Origin: Pseudomonadota bacterium
Lineage (GTDB): Bacteria > Pseudomonadota > Gammaproteobacteria > Pseudomonadales > Moraxellaceae
Length of the DNA stretch: 37,956 bases
Direction of reading: 5' to 3'
Assembly (NCBI GenBank): GCA_963204705.1
Contig: CAUJHL010000059.1
Span: 1-37,956 of the forward strand
Shown here: piece by piece, positions 1 through 6,610 of the stretch
How the letters are laid out: the number at the start of each line of letters is the position of its first letter
How positions within the stretch are numbered: position 1 is the stretch's first letter
Translations under genes and position numbers: made by a program
The notes under the pieces: model-generated
What the model was told of the DNA's origin: nothing
Databases searched by the model: none
The model's input: the letters and a program-made list of their open reading frames with translations, nothing else

Positions 1-156
1 CGCCACTCCTTTGACCGGAACGGGTAAATGGGCGGGCAATGGCATTTGCGAGAGCTGCCGAAGTTTAGCAGCGGGTAATGCACCCGTTGGAGATGGGGGG
101 TGGCTAGCACAGCTTACGAGACCAGTAATTATTAGCCCTGTAACCATTATCCCCAT
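1..156 (-). CDS. Putative lipoprotein, N-terminal part (runs off the window)
   Basis: This reading frame is not in the ORF track. From the ATG at 156 it stays open to the window edge for 52 codons. It begins MGIMVTGLIITGLVSCASHP, which has a short hydrophobic core and a lipobox (LVSC, Cys16), so an exported lipoprotein is likely. After the Cys comes a Pro/Ala-rich stretch ending LPVPVKGVA. That kind of segment often precedes an M23 peptidase domain, but this is only a guess because the domain itself would lie outside the window. The start is uncertain: the frame is also open further upstream, a second ATG lies 3 codons in, and no strong ribosome binding site is visible. The DnaA-box cluster lies just upstream. 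Confidence 0.5.
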   Translation of the reverse strand, partial: MGIMVTGLIITGLVSCASHPPSPTGALPAAKLRQLSQMPLPAHLPVPVKGVA

Positions 157-219
157 AAGGGCGTTCTGGATTCGCCCTGAGAGCGGCCAGAAAAGCCCTA
201 TTCTTTGACAGGAGTTTGC

Positions 220-272
220 TGTGGATAACTTTGGGTATGATCTGTGCATAACGGTGAAAAATCTGTGGATAA
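220..272. promoter_or_regulatory. Cluster of three DnaA boxes
   Basis: Three 9-mers lie in the same orientation: TGTGGATAA at 220-228, TGTGCATAA at 243-251 and TGTGGATAA at 264-272. The outer two are perfect complements of the consensus DnaA box TTATCCACA, and the middle one differs at one base. Centres are 23 and 21 bp apart, about two helical turns, so all three face the same side of the DNA. The cluster sits upstream of the partial lipoprotein gene and downstream of the DUF2799 gene. It could regulate transcription through DnaA, titrate DnaA, or be part of an origin-like element. No dnaA/dnaN/gyrB neighbours are present. Confidence 0.65.
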
Positions 273-331
273 CTAATAGGAAAGTATCGGCTGAGCGGAG
301 TTTCCTGAGTCTGTTCAGACCGTGATTAAAA

Positions 332-383
332 GTTGGCATTAATAGTTGGGATTAATAGTTGGGTTTAAAAGTTGGGTTTAAAA
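332..383. repeat. 13-bp tandem repeat, four units
   Basis: Four adjacent 13-mers occupy 332-344, 345-357, 358-370 and 371-383. They run from GTTGGCATTAATA and GTTGGGATTAATA to two copies of GTTGGGTTTAAAA. The last unit contains the stop codon (378-380) of the DUF2799 gene, so the array begins inside its 3' end and continues into the spacer. It lies 60 bp from the DnaA boxes. Confidence 0.85.
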
Positions 384-977
384 GTAGGCCAGTGTCAGGC
401 GTAACCGGTTGACCATATCATTGGCTATCAATACCTGTTCCCGCTGGTAGCCCATACGGTCGTCGTTTTGGCGCATTTCTCGCCGAATCTCTCGCCGCCG
501 GGATTCTGTGGTGTCTTTTTTCTCAAGCTCCAGACTCAGTGACTGCTGCTTGTTGTCCAGTTCTTCCAGTGCCGATTGTGCGCGGTACAGGGTTCTGCCG
601 GCATCGCGATAGGGCTGGAGAGCAGGCTGAAGCGCACTGGGGCACTGGCTGATCTCACCCCGCCCATCTATCGACTCGCTCAGTATGCGGCTTTTGGTGC
701 AATAGCCCTTTAAGCCTGTTTGATAGCCTTGTCGATAGAGTGCCACATTGACCGGCAGGCCATGGCTTTGGCAACTTTTCAGATGCTCAGCAATCCGGTC
801 AGGGGAGCCCCGGCTCGCGTCCCGTTCGCCCAATGCACGCCAGTCGGCAGTCCGGCATTCTTCCAGTGTGAGGCTGGCACAACCATTCAGCACAACGAGG
901 CACAGCGCGCCCAGCAGCAAGGATCGGCCTTGAGTAAACAGGGGGGTGCTTTGGGCTGAGGAAAAATGGCCATTCAT
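378..977 (-). CDS. DUF2799 family lipoprotein
   Basis: A 199-aa exported lipoprotein of unknown role. The N-terminus has a hydrophobic core (LLLGALCLVVLNGC) ending in a lipobox, with the lipidated Cys at about residue 33. The following segment, CASLTLEECRTADWRALGERD then ASRG, SCQSHGLPVNVALYRQGYQTGL and YCT, matches what I know of the DUF2799 family: conserved Cys and Trp residues followed by a GYQxGL-type segment. The last 60 residues are charged and probably coiled coil (EKKDTTESRRREIRREMRQ). It is encoded 33 nt downstream of mutY on the same strand and may be co-transcribed with it. The stop codon lies inside a 13-bp tandem repeat. Family assignment is from memory of the motif pattern; function is unknown. 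Confidence 0.8.
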   Translation of the reverse strand: MNGHFSSAQSTPLFTQGRSLLLGALCLVVLNGCASLTLEECRTADWRALGERDASRGSPDRIAEHLKSCQSHGLPVNVALYRQGYQTGLKGYCTKSRILSESIDGRGEISQCPSALQPALQPYRDAGRTLYRAQSALEELDNKQQSLSLELEKKDTTESRRREIRREMRQNDDRMGYQREQVLIANDMVNRLRLTLAYF

Positions 978-1010
978 GATGGGTCGGTTCCGCCGTGTGA
1001 TTCACTCTCT

Positions 1011-2231
1011 TTAAGGCAAATAGCCCTGTGTTTGCAAGAGCTTTTGCATGGCAGCTGGGATACCCGCCTGCAAGGCCTCAGTGCCTGTCATCCAGCGGCC
1101 GGTGGCTGGCTGGCTGTAAGTAGGATTGGGATTGGGATTGGAATTGGAATGGAGGCCAGGTTGTTTGCTATCAGACAACGATATCCAGCGGGGGCTGAGA
1201 ATCAGCGTAAAATGGCTAAATACATGTCGAAAAGGGGACGGAGATGTTTCTACGCTGGCTGAGGTGACAGGAGGTGTGCCAGCGTCAAAGGTGTGCAGTC
1301 GCTCATGAATGGGCAAGTCTTGGGCCACACTAAGCGGCAGGCACCAGAGGCCATTCCATAATCCCTGTTCAGGCCGTTGTAGCCACCAGAGCTTTTGTTC
1401 ATGTCGTGTCTGTTGTTGGGATAGTGCGCCAGCGTCTTCGGCATGAATAAGCCAAACGGTCGCTGGGTAAATGGGCTTTTGAGCTTTAGGTCTTTTTTCG
1501 GGAAACCGCTCGACGGCATTTTGTGTAAAGGCCAGACAATCGGTATTCAGCGGACACAGTAAACAGGCCGGTTTTGTCCGCGTACAGAGGGTTGCGCCCA
1601 AATCCATCATGGCCTGATTGTAGTTACTGGTAGGGCTAAATGCTGAACGACTATCCGTAGTATCTGCAACAGGGTGAGGTCCCTGAATAGCGGGCTCAGG
1701 CGTCAATTGGGTTGCCAGTGACCAGAGGCAATGCTGGGTAGCGGGGCTCAGGGCATCTCCGGTAATGGCACGGTGTCTGGCCAATACTCGCCGCACATTG
1801 CCGTCCTGAATGACGCCATACCGCCCCTGTCCCAGCGACAGAATCGCTCCTGCCGTCGAGCGACCAATGCCTGGCAGAGCCATCCAGTCCTCAAGATCCT
1901 GAGGAAATGTACCCAGTCCGTGTACCAGTTGCGCGGCACGATGCAGATTGCGCGCGCGGGCGTAATAGCCCAGTCCTGCCCAATACGGCGCAACCTCTTC
2001 CCAGCTCGCCTCTGCGAGTGCCTGTACCTCAGGAAAGCGCTGCAAAAAACGTTCAAAATACGGAATCACCGTAGTCACTTGGGTCTGTTGCAGCATGATT
2101 TCTGAGACCCAGACTTTCCAGGGATCGTCCGGCACCTGCCAGGGCAGACCATGCCGTCCCGAGACTGCAAACCACTCCAGCAGACGTTGCTGAAAAGAGG
2201 CAATATAGTCAGGCGTCAGGGTGTCAGCCAA
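1011..2231 (-). CDS. mutY: A/G-specific adenine glycosylase MutY
   Basis: Base-excision repair glycosylase that removes adenine mispaired with 8-oxoguanine. The 406-aa protein has the catalytic Glu region SEIMLQQTQV (about residues 43-52), the helix-hairpin-helix LPGIGRSTAGAI (about 118-129), the catalytic Asp segment QDGNVRRVLARH, and a [4Fe-4S] cluster motif C-x6-C-x2-C-x5-C (CTRTKPACLLCPLNTDC). A NUDIX-like 8-oxoG recognition domain follows, ending with FRHVFSHFTL. It is longer than the roughly 350 residues of E. coli MutY, partly because of low-complexity insertions. The clearest is HSNSNPNPNPT near the C-terminus, encoded by a hexanucleotide repeat. The gene starts 5 nt after the stop of the dienelactone-hydrolase-like gene upstream, so the two are probably co-transcribed. 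Confidence 0.96.
   Translation of the reverse strand: MADTLTPDYIASFQQRLLEWFAVSGRHGLPWQVPDDPWKVWVSEIMLQQTQVTTVIPYFERFLQRFPEVQALAEASWEEVAPYWAGLGYYARARNLHRAAQLVHGLGTFPQDLEDWMALPGIGRSTAGAILSLGQGRYGVIQDGNVRRVLARHRAITGDALSPATQHCLWSLATQLTPEPAIQGPHPVADTTDSRSAFSPTSNYNQAMMDLGATLCTRTKPACLLCPLNTDCLAFTQNAVERFPEKRPKAQKPIYPATVWLIHAEDAGALSQQQTRHEQKLWWLQRPEQGLWNGLWCLPLSVAQDLPIHERLHTFDAGTPPVTSASVETSPSPFRHVFSHFTLILSPRWISLSDSKQPGLHSNSNPNPNPTYSQPATGRWMTGTEALQAGIPAAMQKLLQTQGYLP
1123..1152. repeat. Hexanucleotide repeat (ATTGGG/ATTGGA) inside mutY
   Basis: Four 6-bp units, two ATTGGG then two ATTGGA, plus a partial copy. On the coding (minus) strand they read as alternating Ser/Pro and Asn codons (SNSNPNPNP) in the C-terminal part of MutY. 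Being a multiple of three, gain or loss of a unit keeps the frame. A closely related GGAATT/GGAGTT array lies in the helicase gene at 30829. Confidence 0.85.
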
Positions 2232-2236
2232 GCGGA

Positions 2237-3193
2237 TTATTCCTCAAAAATCCGGCTAAAAAACGTCCGCAAATGTGCCCAGGAACGCCGGTCTGCGGCA
2301 GCGTTATAGCCAATATCGATGTGATTTTCTTCAGCAAGCCGGTCGGCATCCGGATTACTAAAGGCGTGTTTGGCATTGGGGTACACAATCAGTTTATAGG
2401 GCACTTTGGCAGCAGCCATTTCCTTGCGAAACGCCCCCACATCAGCGTAGCTGACCATGGAGTCCGCACCACCGTGGAGTACCAGTATGCGGGCTTTGAC
2501 GGTATCCGGCTGGGCGGGAATCGTCGGTGTCAGATTGCCATGCACACTGACGACACCCTGAAGCGGCATCCCACTGCGCGCCATATCCAGCACCACTTTA
2601 CCGCCAAAACAATAGCCTACAGCACCCAGCTTCGCTGAATCCACTTCTGGCTGGGCGACCAGCAGCCCCAATCCCAATTGCGCACGGTTCAGCGACTTAA
2701 TAGGATCATTCATTACGCCATGCATCCACAGGGCTGCCTGTTTGGCATCATCGGTAGATTTGCCCTCACCGTACATATCCAGTGCCAATGCGGCATAGCC
2801 CAGCGCGGCAAGTTCGCGGGCCCTCTGGCGCGCATAGTCATTTTGACCCCACCATTCGTGCACCACGAGAATACCAGGACGTTTTTTTTCGGGTTGACTG
2901 TCGTCGTAGGCGTAATAAGCCATCAATTGAGTGCCATCTGGCGCTTTATAAGGCAATTCACGCGCTATCACTTCGGCAAACACGGCGCTACTTAAAAGCA
3001 ATGCACTTAAAAGCGATGCACTTAAAAGCAATGTACTTGAAAACAATGTACTTGAAAACAATGCGCTTAAAAATAATTTAAATAAAAACAAAACATTAAA
3101 TTTGTTTTTCCCAGATGTAGGACGCGTGCATAGGCGTACCATAGCTGGCCAAAAATCGCTGATCGCCATAGACGGCATCGCCTTTGACAGCAT
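2237..3193 (-). CDS. Secreted dienelactone hydrolase family protein
   Basis: An alpha/beta-hydrolase of the dienelactone hydrolase family, probably exported; the substrate cannot be read from sequence. The mature part has the family layout: VVHEWWGQND (oxyanion-side loop), the nucleophile elbow GYCFGG with catalytic Cys, the Asp in HGGADSMV, and the His in NAKHAFSNP. I chose the ATG at 3193 (residue 16 of the ORF-track protein) because AAGGG lies 6 nt upstream; the longer start at 3238 has no better site. From 3193 the protein is 318 aa. It has an unusually long N-terminus of about 70 residues, whose hydrophobic signal core is built from five-residue repeats (SALFS, STLFS, STLLL, SASLL, SALLL). 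It is the first gene of a likely unit with mutY, which starts only 5 nt after its stop. Confidence 0.88.
   Translation of the reverse strand: MLSKAMPSMAISDFWPAMVRLCTRPTSGKNKFNVLFLFKLFLSALFSSTLFSSTLLLSASLLSALLLSSAVFAEVIARELPYKAPDGTQLMAYYAYDDSQPEKKRPGILVVHEWWGQNDYARQRARELAALGYAALALDMYGEGKSTDDAKQAALWMHGVMNDPIKSLNRAQLGLGLLVAQPEVDSAKLGAVGYCFGGKVVLDMARSGMPLQGVVSVHGNLTPTIPAQPDTVKARILVLHGGADSMVSYADVGAFRKEMAAAKVPYKLIVYPNAKHAFSNPDADRLAEENHIDIGYNAAADRRSWAHLRTFFSRIFEE
2991..3080. repeat. 15-bp in-frame tandem repeat coding a signal-peptide core
   Basis: Consecutive 15-mers begin at 2991, 3006, 3021, 3036, 3051 and, degenerate, 3066. The plus-strand pattern is CTTAAAAGCAATGCA, varying to CTTGAAAACAATGTA. 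On the minus strand each unit codes five hydrophobic/Ser residues of the exported hydrolase signal peptide. The unit keeps the reading frame. Confidence 0.85.
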
Positions 3194-3239
3194 AATAATC
3201 CCTTGAAACGGTGTGTACTCAAGCGTGGAGCGTACCATA

Positions 3240-3525
3240 ACTGGTCCATAATGAATATGCAGGCGCTATGCTGTGAAAGGACTGACAGTTGCGGTCAAAT
3301 TAATTGACATGAATTTACATTAATTGACACTATGGAAAGCCAGCACGATTAGAACGCGGTATGCGTATTTGTGGGGTGAGAGCAATCTTTATGGAATTAT
3401 TTTGCCACTGCTGTTTTAAGTATTGTGAAATAAAACTAACTGTCATGAAACGTGTTCGATTAAAAATAAAATGAGAAATCAATAAATTGAATCGAGAAAT
3501 TAAAAACTTATTAAGAAATAATCGC
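3240..3525. other. AT-rich non-coding stretch
   Basis: No convincing reading frame on either strand. It is clearly more AT-rich than the flanking genes. TTAATTGACA occurs twice close together near 3300-3330 as a direct repeat. The promoter of the hydrolase-mutY unit is probably here, but I cannot pick a convincing -10/-35 pair. Confidence 0.5.
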
Positions 3526-3526
3526 T

Positions 3527-3574
3527 AAAAAATTCCCATCGAACGACCACTCCACGAGTAACCGACGATGGGAA
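3527..3574 (-). terminator. Rho-independent terminator downstream of the DUF1328 gene
   Basis: On the minus strand a 9-bp perfect stem (TTCCCATCG pairing with CGATGGGAA, at 3566-3574 and 3533-3541) encloses a 24-nt loop and is followed at once by six T residues (3532-3527). The orientation and T-run fit termination of transcripts from the DUF1328 gene, whose stop lies about 75 nt upstream. The loop is long for a simple terminator. Confidence 0.65.
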
Positions 3575-3648
3575 CTTTTGCGGCTAACCTTATAACTAAT
3601 AAGGTTGGTTTAGCATGACCCGGGCAGGATGCCGGGTCTATCTAACCG

Positions 3649-3816
3649 TTAAACCTTAGGCAGTGAGCCACGGGAAATAAAAGCAACCACAGCTAGAATC
3701 ACAGCAATCACGAGGAAAATGACGGCAAAGTCTTGTGACAGTCCAGCCACGCCACCAAAACCAAGCAGCGAAGCAACCAGAGCGATAACGGCAAAAATGA
3801 TAGCCCAGCGAAACAT
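3649..3816 (-). CDS. DUF1328 family small membrane protein (YtjA-like)
   Basis: This gene is too short for the ORF track. It codes 55 aa, beginning [20 protein letters not shown] and ending ISRGSLPKV. Two hydrophobic helices are separated by a short turn (GGVAGLSQD), the standard layout of DUF1328/UPF0391 proteins, which are 50-60 aa long. Their biochemical role is not known to me; some are reported to be stress- or envelope-related. GGAGA lies 7 nt before the ATG and gives a strong ribosome binding site. The gene stands alone in an AT-rich region, with a terminator about 75 nt downstream, so it is probably monocistronic. Confidence 0.9.
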   Translation of the reverse strand: MFRWAIIFAVIALVASLLGFGGVAGLSQDFAVIFLVIAVILAVVAFISRGSLPKV

Positions 3817-4403
3817 GATAATTCTCCAGATATTGGGACTAAAAAGTGTACTAAATCAGTTGGGCTATTCTTTTGCTCAATCCGAAGATTTTACTTAACA
3901 ATAGATTTCAACTGTGACACTGGTTAGCCATAAAGACTTAGGGTAAGGTAGTTTAAAAAACAGTCGATAGATAATTCACTATGAATAGTTTTTAATGAGT
4001 AGCATTAAATCCTATCCGGTGTTGAATCATTCAACGTCTGCCGATGAGTTCAGAATACCGAATTCAACTTTTTCTGCTGTGAGGCTTGAGTTACGGATTA
4101 TGCCACTTGGTTTATTTTAGGGCATGGAGGATACAGACAGTGTCTTTTGTAAAATGATGCGGTAATTGGTTTTAAGCTTATGTTCTATAATAATTTTTAG
4201 TGTAAATTGTTCGTTAAGTCTTAGCTTGCGACGTCATTTTTAGAAGTAACATCTTATACACGGCTTAACGTGATGGGACAGTCTGTTACGCGAATTCTTG
4301 CAAACAAGACTGTTGAAAGCGGTCAGTCGACATGTTGAGAGCGTCTTAGTGAAACCTGACGAATTCCAGGGGACTGATTTATACTGAATCCCACTTCGAC
4401 GCT
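3817..4403. other. Non-coding stretch without recognisable gene
   Basis: A span of 587 nt with no credible reading frame or RNA that I recognise. It is AT-rich. It should contain the promoters of the DUF1328 gene (leftward) and the YcgN-family gene (rightward). An AGGGGA purine run at 4368-4373 is the best ribosome binding site candidate for the latter, although its spacing to the visible start codons is long. Confidence 0.4.
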
Positions 4404-4862
4404 TTGGACGCTGTCATGTTGCGACCCCACTTCTGGGACCATTACCCGCTGGATGAACTCACAAAAGAGGAATGGGAGGGGCTTTGTGACGGCTGTGGGC
4501 AATGCTGCCTGATTAAACTGGAGGATGAGGATACAGGCCGGATAGCTTACACGCAGCTGGCGTGTAAATTGCTTGATTGCGGAACGGGTTTATGCAGTAA
4601 CTATGGTCAGCGTCAGGAATTTGTTCCCGATTGCATACAGCTTGCTCCACACATGGTCTCACAGTTGACCTGGTTACCTGCCAGTTGTGCCTATCGACGG
4701 ATTCATGAAGGCCGGGGTCTTGCGAGCTGGCATCCCTTGATCTCAGGACATCGGGAGTCGGTTCGCCATGCCGGTAAGTCTGTCGCGGGACGCTGCCGGA
4801 CGGAAGTTGGAGTCGATGAGGAGGATTGGGATCGCTACATCGTGCGCTGGGTAAAGCAATAG
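4404..4862 (+). CDS. YcgN family cysteine cluster protein (UPF0260)
   Basis: A 152-aa protein resembling E. coli YcgN. It carries the CDGCGQCC cluster at about residues 29-36, followed by conserved Cys residues (LACKLLDCGTGLCSNY, PDCIQL, SCAYR) and the segment SWHPLISG. The Cys pattern belongs to the Fe-S/zinc CxxCxxCC superfamily, so metal binding is probable; the physiological role is not established. The ORF-track start is a TTG at 4404. An ATG at 4416 gives MLRPHFWDHYPLDEL, which fits the family N-terminus equally well. The frame is also open upstream, and the best purine-rich site (4368-4373) is far from either codon, so the start is uncertain. It is not obviously in an operon. Confidence 0.88.
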   Translation: MDAVMLRPHFWDHYPLDELTKEEWEGLCDGCGQCCLIKLEDEDTGRIAYTQLACKLLDCGTGLCSNYGQRQEFVPDCIQLAPHMVSQLTWLPASCAYRRIHEGRGLASWHPLISGHRESVRHAGKSVAGRCRTEVGVDEEDWDRYIVRWVKQ

Positions 4863-4938
4863 CAGCGTTTTTTTAATGACTAATCCTTGCGCTATTACAG
4901 TTGATCAATTAATAAACAAAAAAATGAACGCCTGTATA

Positions 4939-4964
4939 AAATACCATTGGTCGGAATGGTATTT
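4939..4964. promoter_or_regulatory. Perfect 10-bp inverted repeat between genes
   Basis: AAATACCATT (4939-4948) and AATGGTATTT (4955-4964) are perfect inverted copies around a 6-nt centre (GGTCGG). There is no T-run directly after it, so it is a weak terminator candidate for the YcgN-family gene. The two-fold symmetry would equally fit a protein-binding operator. The remaining 4863-5309 spacer is AT-rich and holds no gene that I can support. Confidence 0.5.
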
Positions 4965-5309
4965 AAACAACGAGCGTATTTAAACCTGTAAAAATGGCCT
5001 GAATTCACAATTTTATTTGGGGATATTGATAATAATTGACATTATAAAACAATAACTTAAATAATAAAGTCGGAATTTGTCAATAATAATTGTGGAGGTG
5101 ATTGGCTGGGACTGTAGTCTAGCCGTAATTAATTCGTCTAATCGTGTATTTATTATGAAATATGGGCGTGTTAGTGTCTCTTCATCGTAGACGCTTACCG
5201 ATTGCACGCGGCCAGATCAGCAGAAGTTTGCAGGACATCTGACTGACAGAAAAAAGCGTTTATTTTATGGATTTCCCTGATCCCTAATGCCTTTTGGCAG
5301 GAACCGACT

Positions 5310-6329
5310 ATGAAAAAAATTGCGTATGGCCTGATGACTGCAACCACCCTGTTGATGGGTGCGATGGATGCGAATGCGTTCAGTCAGGAAACCCACCGCC
5401 GTATTGCGATGGATGCCGTGAATTATATGAAAGCCAATCCATCGACCACTAATTACGCCAAACTGCTGGCAGGTGCGACCGCAGCGGGTTATAGCATTAA
5501 TCAGTTCGCTACTGCGCTGGGTCAGGGTGCCTACGATGTGGATGACTTTGCCGATACCTATTTCTGCGGTGCTTCTACCGGTAGCTGCGTACTGGCTCCA
5601 GTATGGGGTGCCGGTTCAGGCATCGTGAAATACACCTCGTACTGGCATTTTCAGAACCAGACTCAGGGTGCCGACGTACACGGCAACGACTTTGGTGGCT
5701 ATAACTATGCCAAGCTGACCGTCTGGGGCGATATCGACAATATGGCCGCTTCCTGGCTGTATGGCGATTATCTCGATGACGGCAAAGGCAATATGAAAGG
5801 CTGGTTCGGTGACAGCACCAAATACAATGCTTATGACCTGACCGAAGCCCATTATCGCCTGGGTGGCTACTCCACCCGCAGCATGTACGCTGACTTTGAA
5901 GCCATGCCATTTCAGCCCATCGATAACCTGGGTCAATACTGGTTTCAGCAATTCCTGAGTGCCCCAACCGTTCAGACACTGGGCTTTGTGCTGCACACGA
6001 CGGATCTGCTGCAGCCTCACCACGTCTGGACCACTTCGGCCCTGAACCACGCTGGCTGGGAAGGCTGGGTAACCGATCATTACGATAGCCTTGCGCTGAA
6101 TGACCAGAGCAAAGTCACTGCCGCTCTGAATGACCTGACTCCACTCACCGCGACTGCTACAGACATTCGCCCACTGCTGACCCAGGGCGGAACGATTGCC
6201 TACACCCAGGGTGGTATCGTGCTGTCCAGTACGGATGATGCCGACCGTACCCGCGTGGCCAATGTGGTGATTCCTCATGCGATTGCCATGGCAGTGCGTG
6301 TGCTGAATCGTGCAGCAGAGCGTTTCTAA
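5310..6329 (+). CDS. Secreted zinc phospholipase C / P1-nuclease-like protein
   Basis: A 339-aa exported protein with a clear signal peptide (MKKIAYGLMTATTLLMGAMD then ANA-F, cleavage around residue 23). AGGAA sits 7 nt before the ATG. The order of metal-binding residues matches the zinc-dependent phospholipase C/S1-P1 nuclease fold: an N-terminal His (ETHRRIAMDAV), an Asp (DVDDFAD), a His (YWHFQN), the central helix LHTTDLLQPHH, and a final His-x3-Glu (NHAGWEGW). In Bacillus cereus PLC and P1 nuclease the central motif is H-x3-D-x3-P-x-H. Here the first His is three rather than four residues before the Asp, a one-residue difference. Phospholipid or nucleotide substrates are both possible. 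It is monocistronic, followed by a strong terminator. Confidence 0.75.
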   Translation: MKKIAYGLMTATTLLMGAMDANAFSQETHRRIAMDAVNYMKANPSTTNYAKLLAGATAAGYSINQFATALGQGAYDVDDFADTYFCGASTGSCVLAPVWGAGSGIVKYTSYWHFQNQTQGADVHGNDFGGYNYAKLTVWGDIDNMAASWLYGDYLDDGKGNMKGWFGDSTKYNAYDLTEAHYRLGGYSTRSMYADFEAMPFQPIDNLGQYWFQQFLSAPTVQTLGFVLHTTDLLQPHHVWTTSALNHAGWEGWVTDHYDSLALNDQSKVTAALNDLTPLTATATDIRPLLTQGGTIAYTQGGIVLSSTDDADRTRVANVVIPHAIAMAVRVLNRAAERF

Positions 6330-6353
6330 GCCGTTCACTTTAAAACTGCGTCT

Positions 6354-6386
6354 TAAAAAGTGTCACCTTCGGGTGACATTTTTTTT
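6354..6386 (+). terminator. Rho-independent terminator
   Basis: A perfect 7-bp stem TGTCACC/GGTGACA with a TTCG tetraloop (6361-6378) is followed by eight T residues and preceded by five A residues. It ends the phospholipase-like transcript 30 nt after its stop codon. Confidence 0.95.
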
Positions 6387-6412
6387 AGTGTAGGTGCCAT
6401 GGGAAATGACGT

Positions 6413-6460
6413 AGTCTGTGATTGAATAAGTCTGTGGTTGAATGAGTCTGTCAGGCAATG
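6413..6460. repeat. 16-bp tandem repeat, three units
   Basis: AGTCTGTGATTGAATA (6413-6428), AGTCTGTGGTTGAATG (6429-6444) and a third, more diverged copy AGTCTGTCAGGCAATG (6445-6460). It lies between the terminator and the PPIase gene, in sequence I consider untranslated. Confidence 0.75.
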
Positions 6461-6610
6461 AATGACTGCACACAAGACGACGGATTCTCGGGCCTGTTCA
6501 GAGCCGACCAGAACCTGACTGTCGAAATCAGACATATCACACGCATCAGGGAAGGCGAGGCGACAGACAATGATCGCTCCCAGAGTTTTGAAAAAGACAG
6601 GATGAATACC

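Noticed and set aside
220-383. Calling the DnaA-box cluster the chromosomal oriC
   Set aside because: Three boxes are few, the dnaA-dnaN-gyrB or rpmH neighbourhood is missing, and similar tandem repeats occur without DnaA boxes elsewhere. Kept only as a finding.
2991-3080. CRISPR-like appearance of regularly repeated units
   Set aside because: Units are directly adjacent without unique spacers and lie in a coding frame. No cas genes are present in the window.
5013-5207. 64-codon minus-strand ORF in the AT-rich spacer
   Set aside because: No ribosome binding site or domain; low-complexity Ile/Tyr-rich translation typical of AT-rich non-coding DNA.
5616-6338. 240-codon minus-strand ORF opposite the phospholipase-like gene
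   Set aside because: It is the antisense shadow of a gene with a clear signal peptide and metal motifs. Its composition looks like reverse-strand translation and it has no domain or ribosome binding site.
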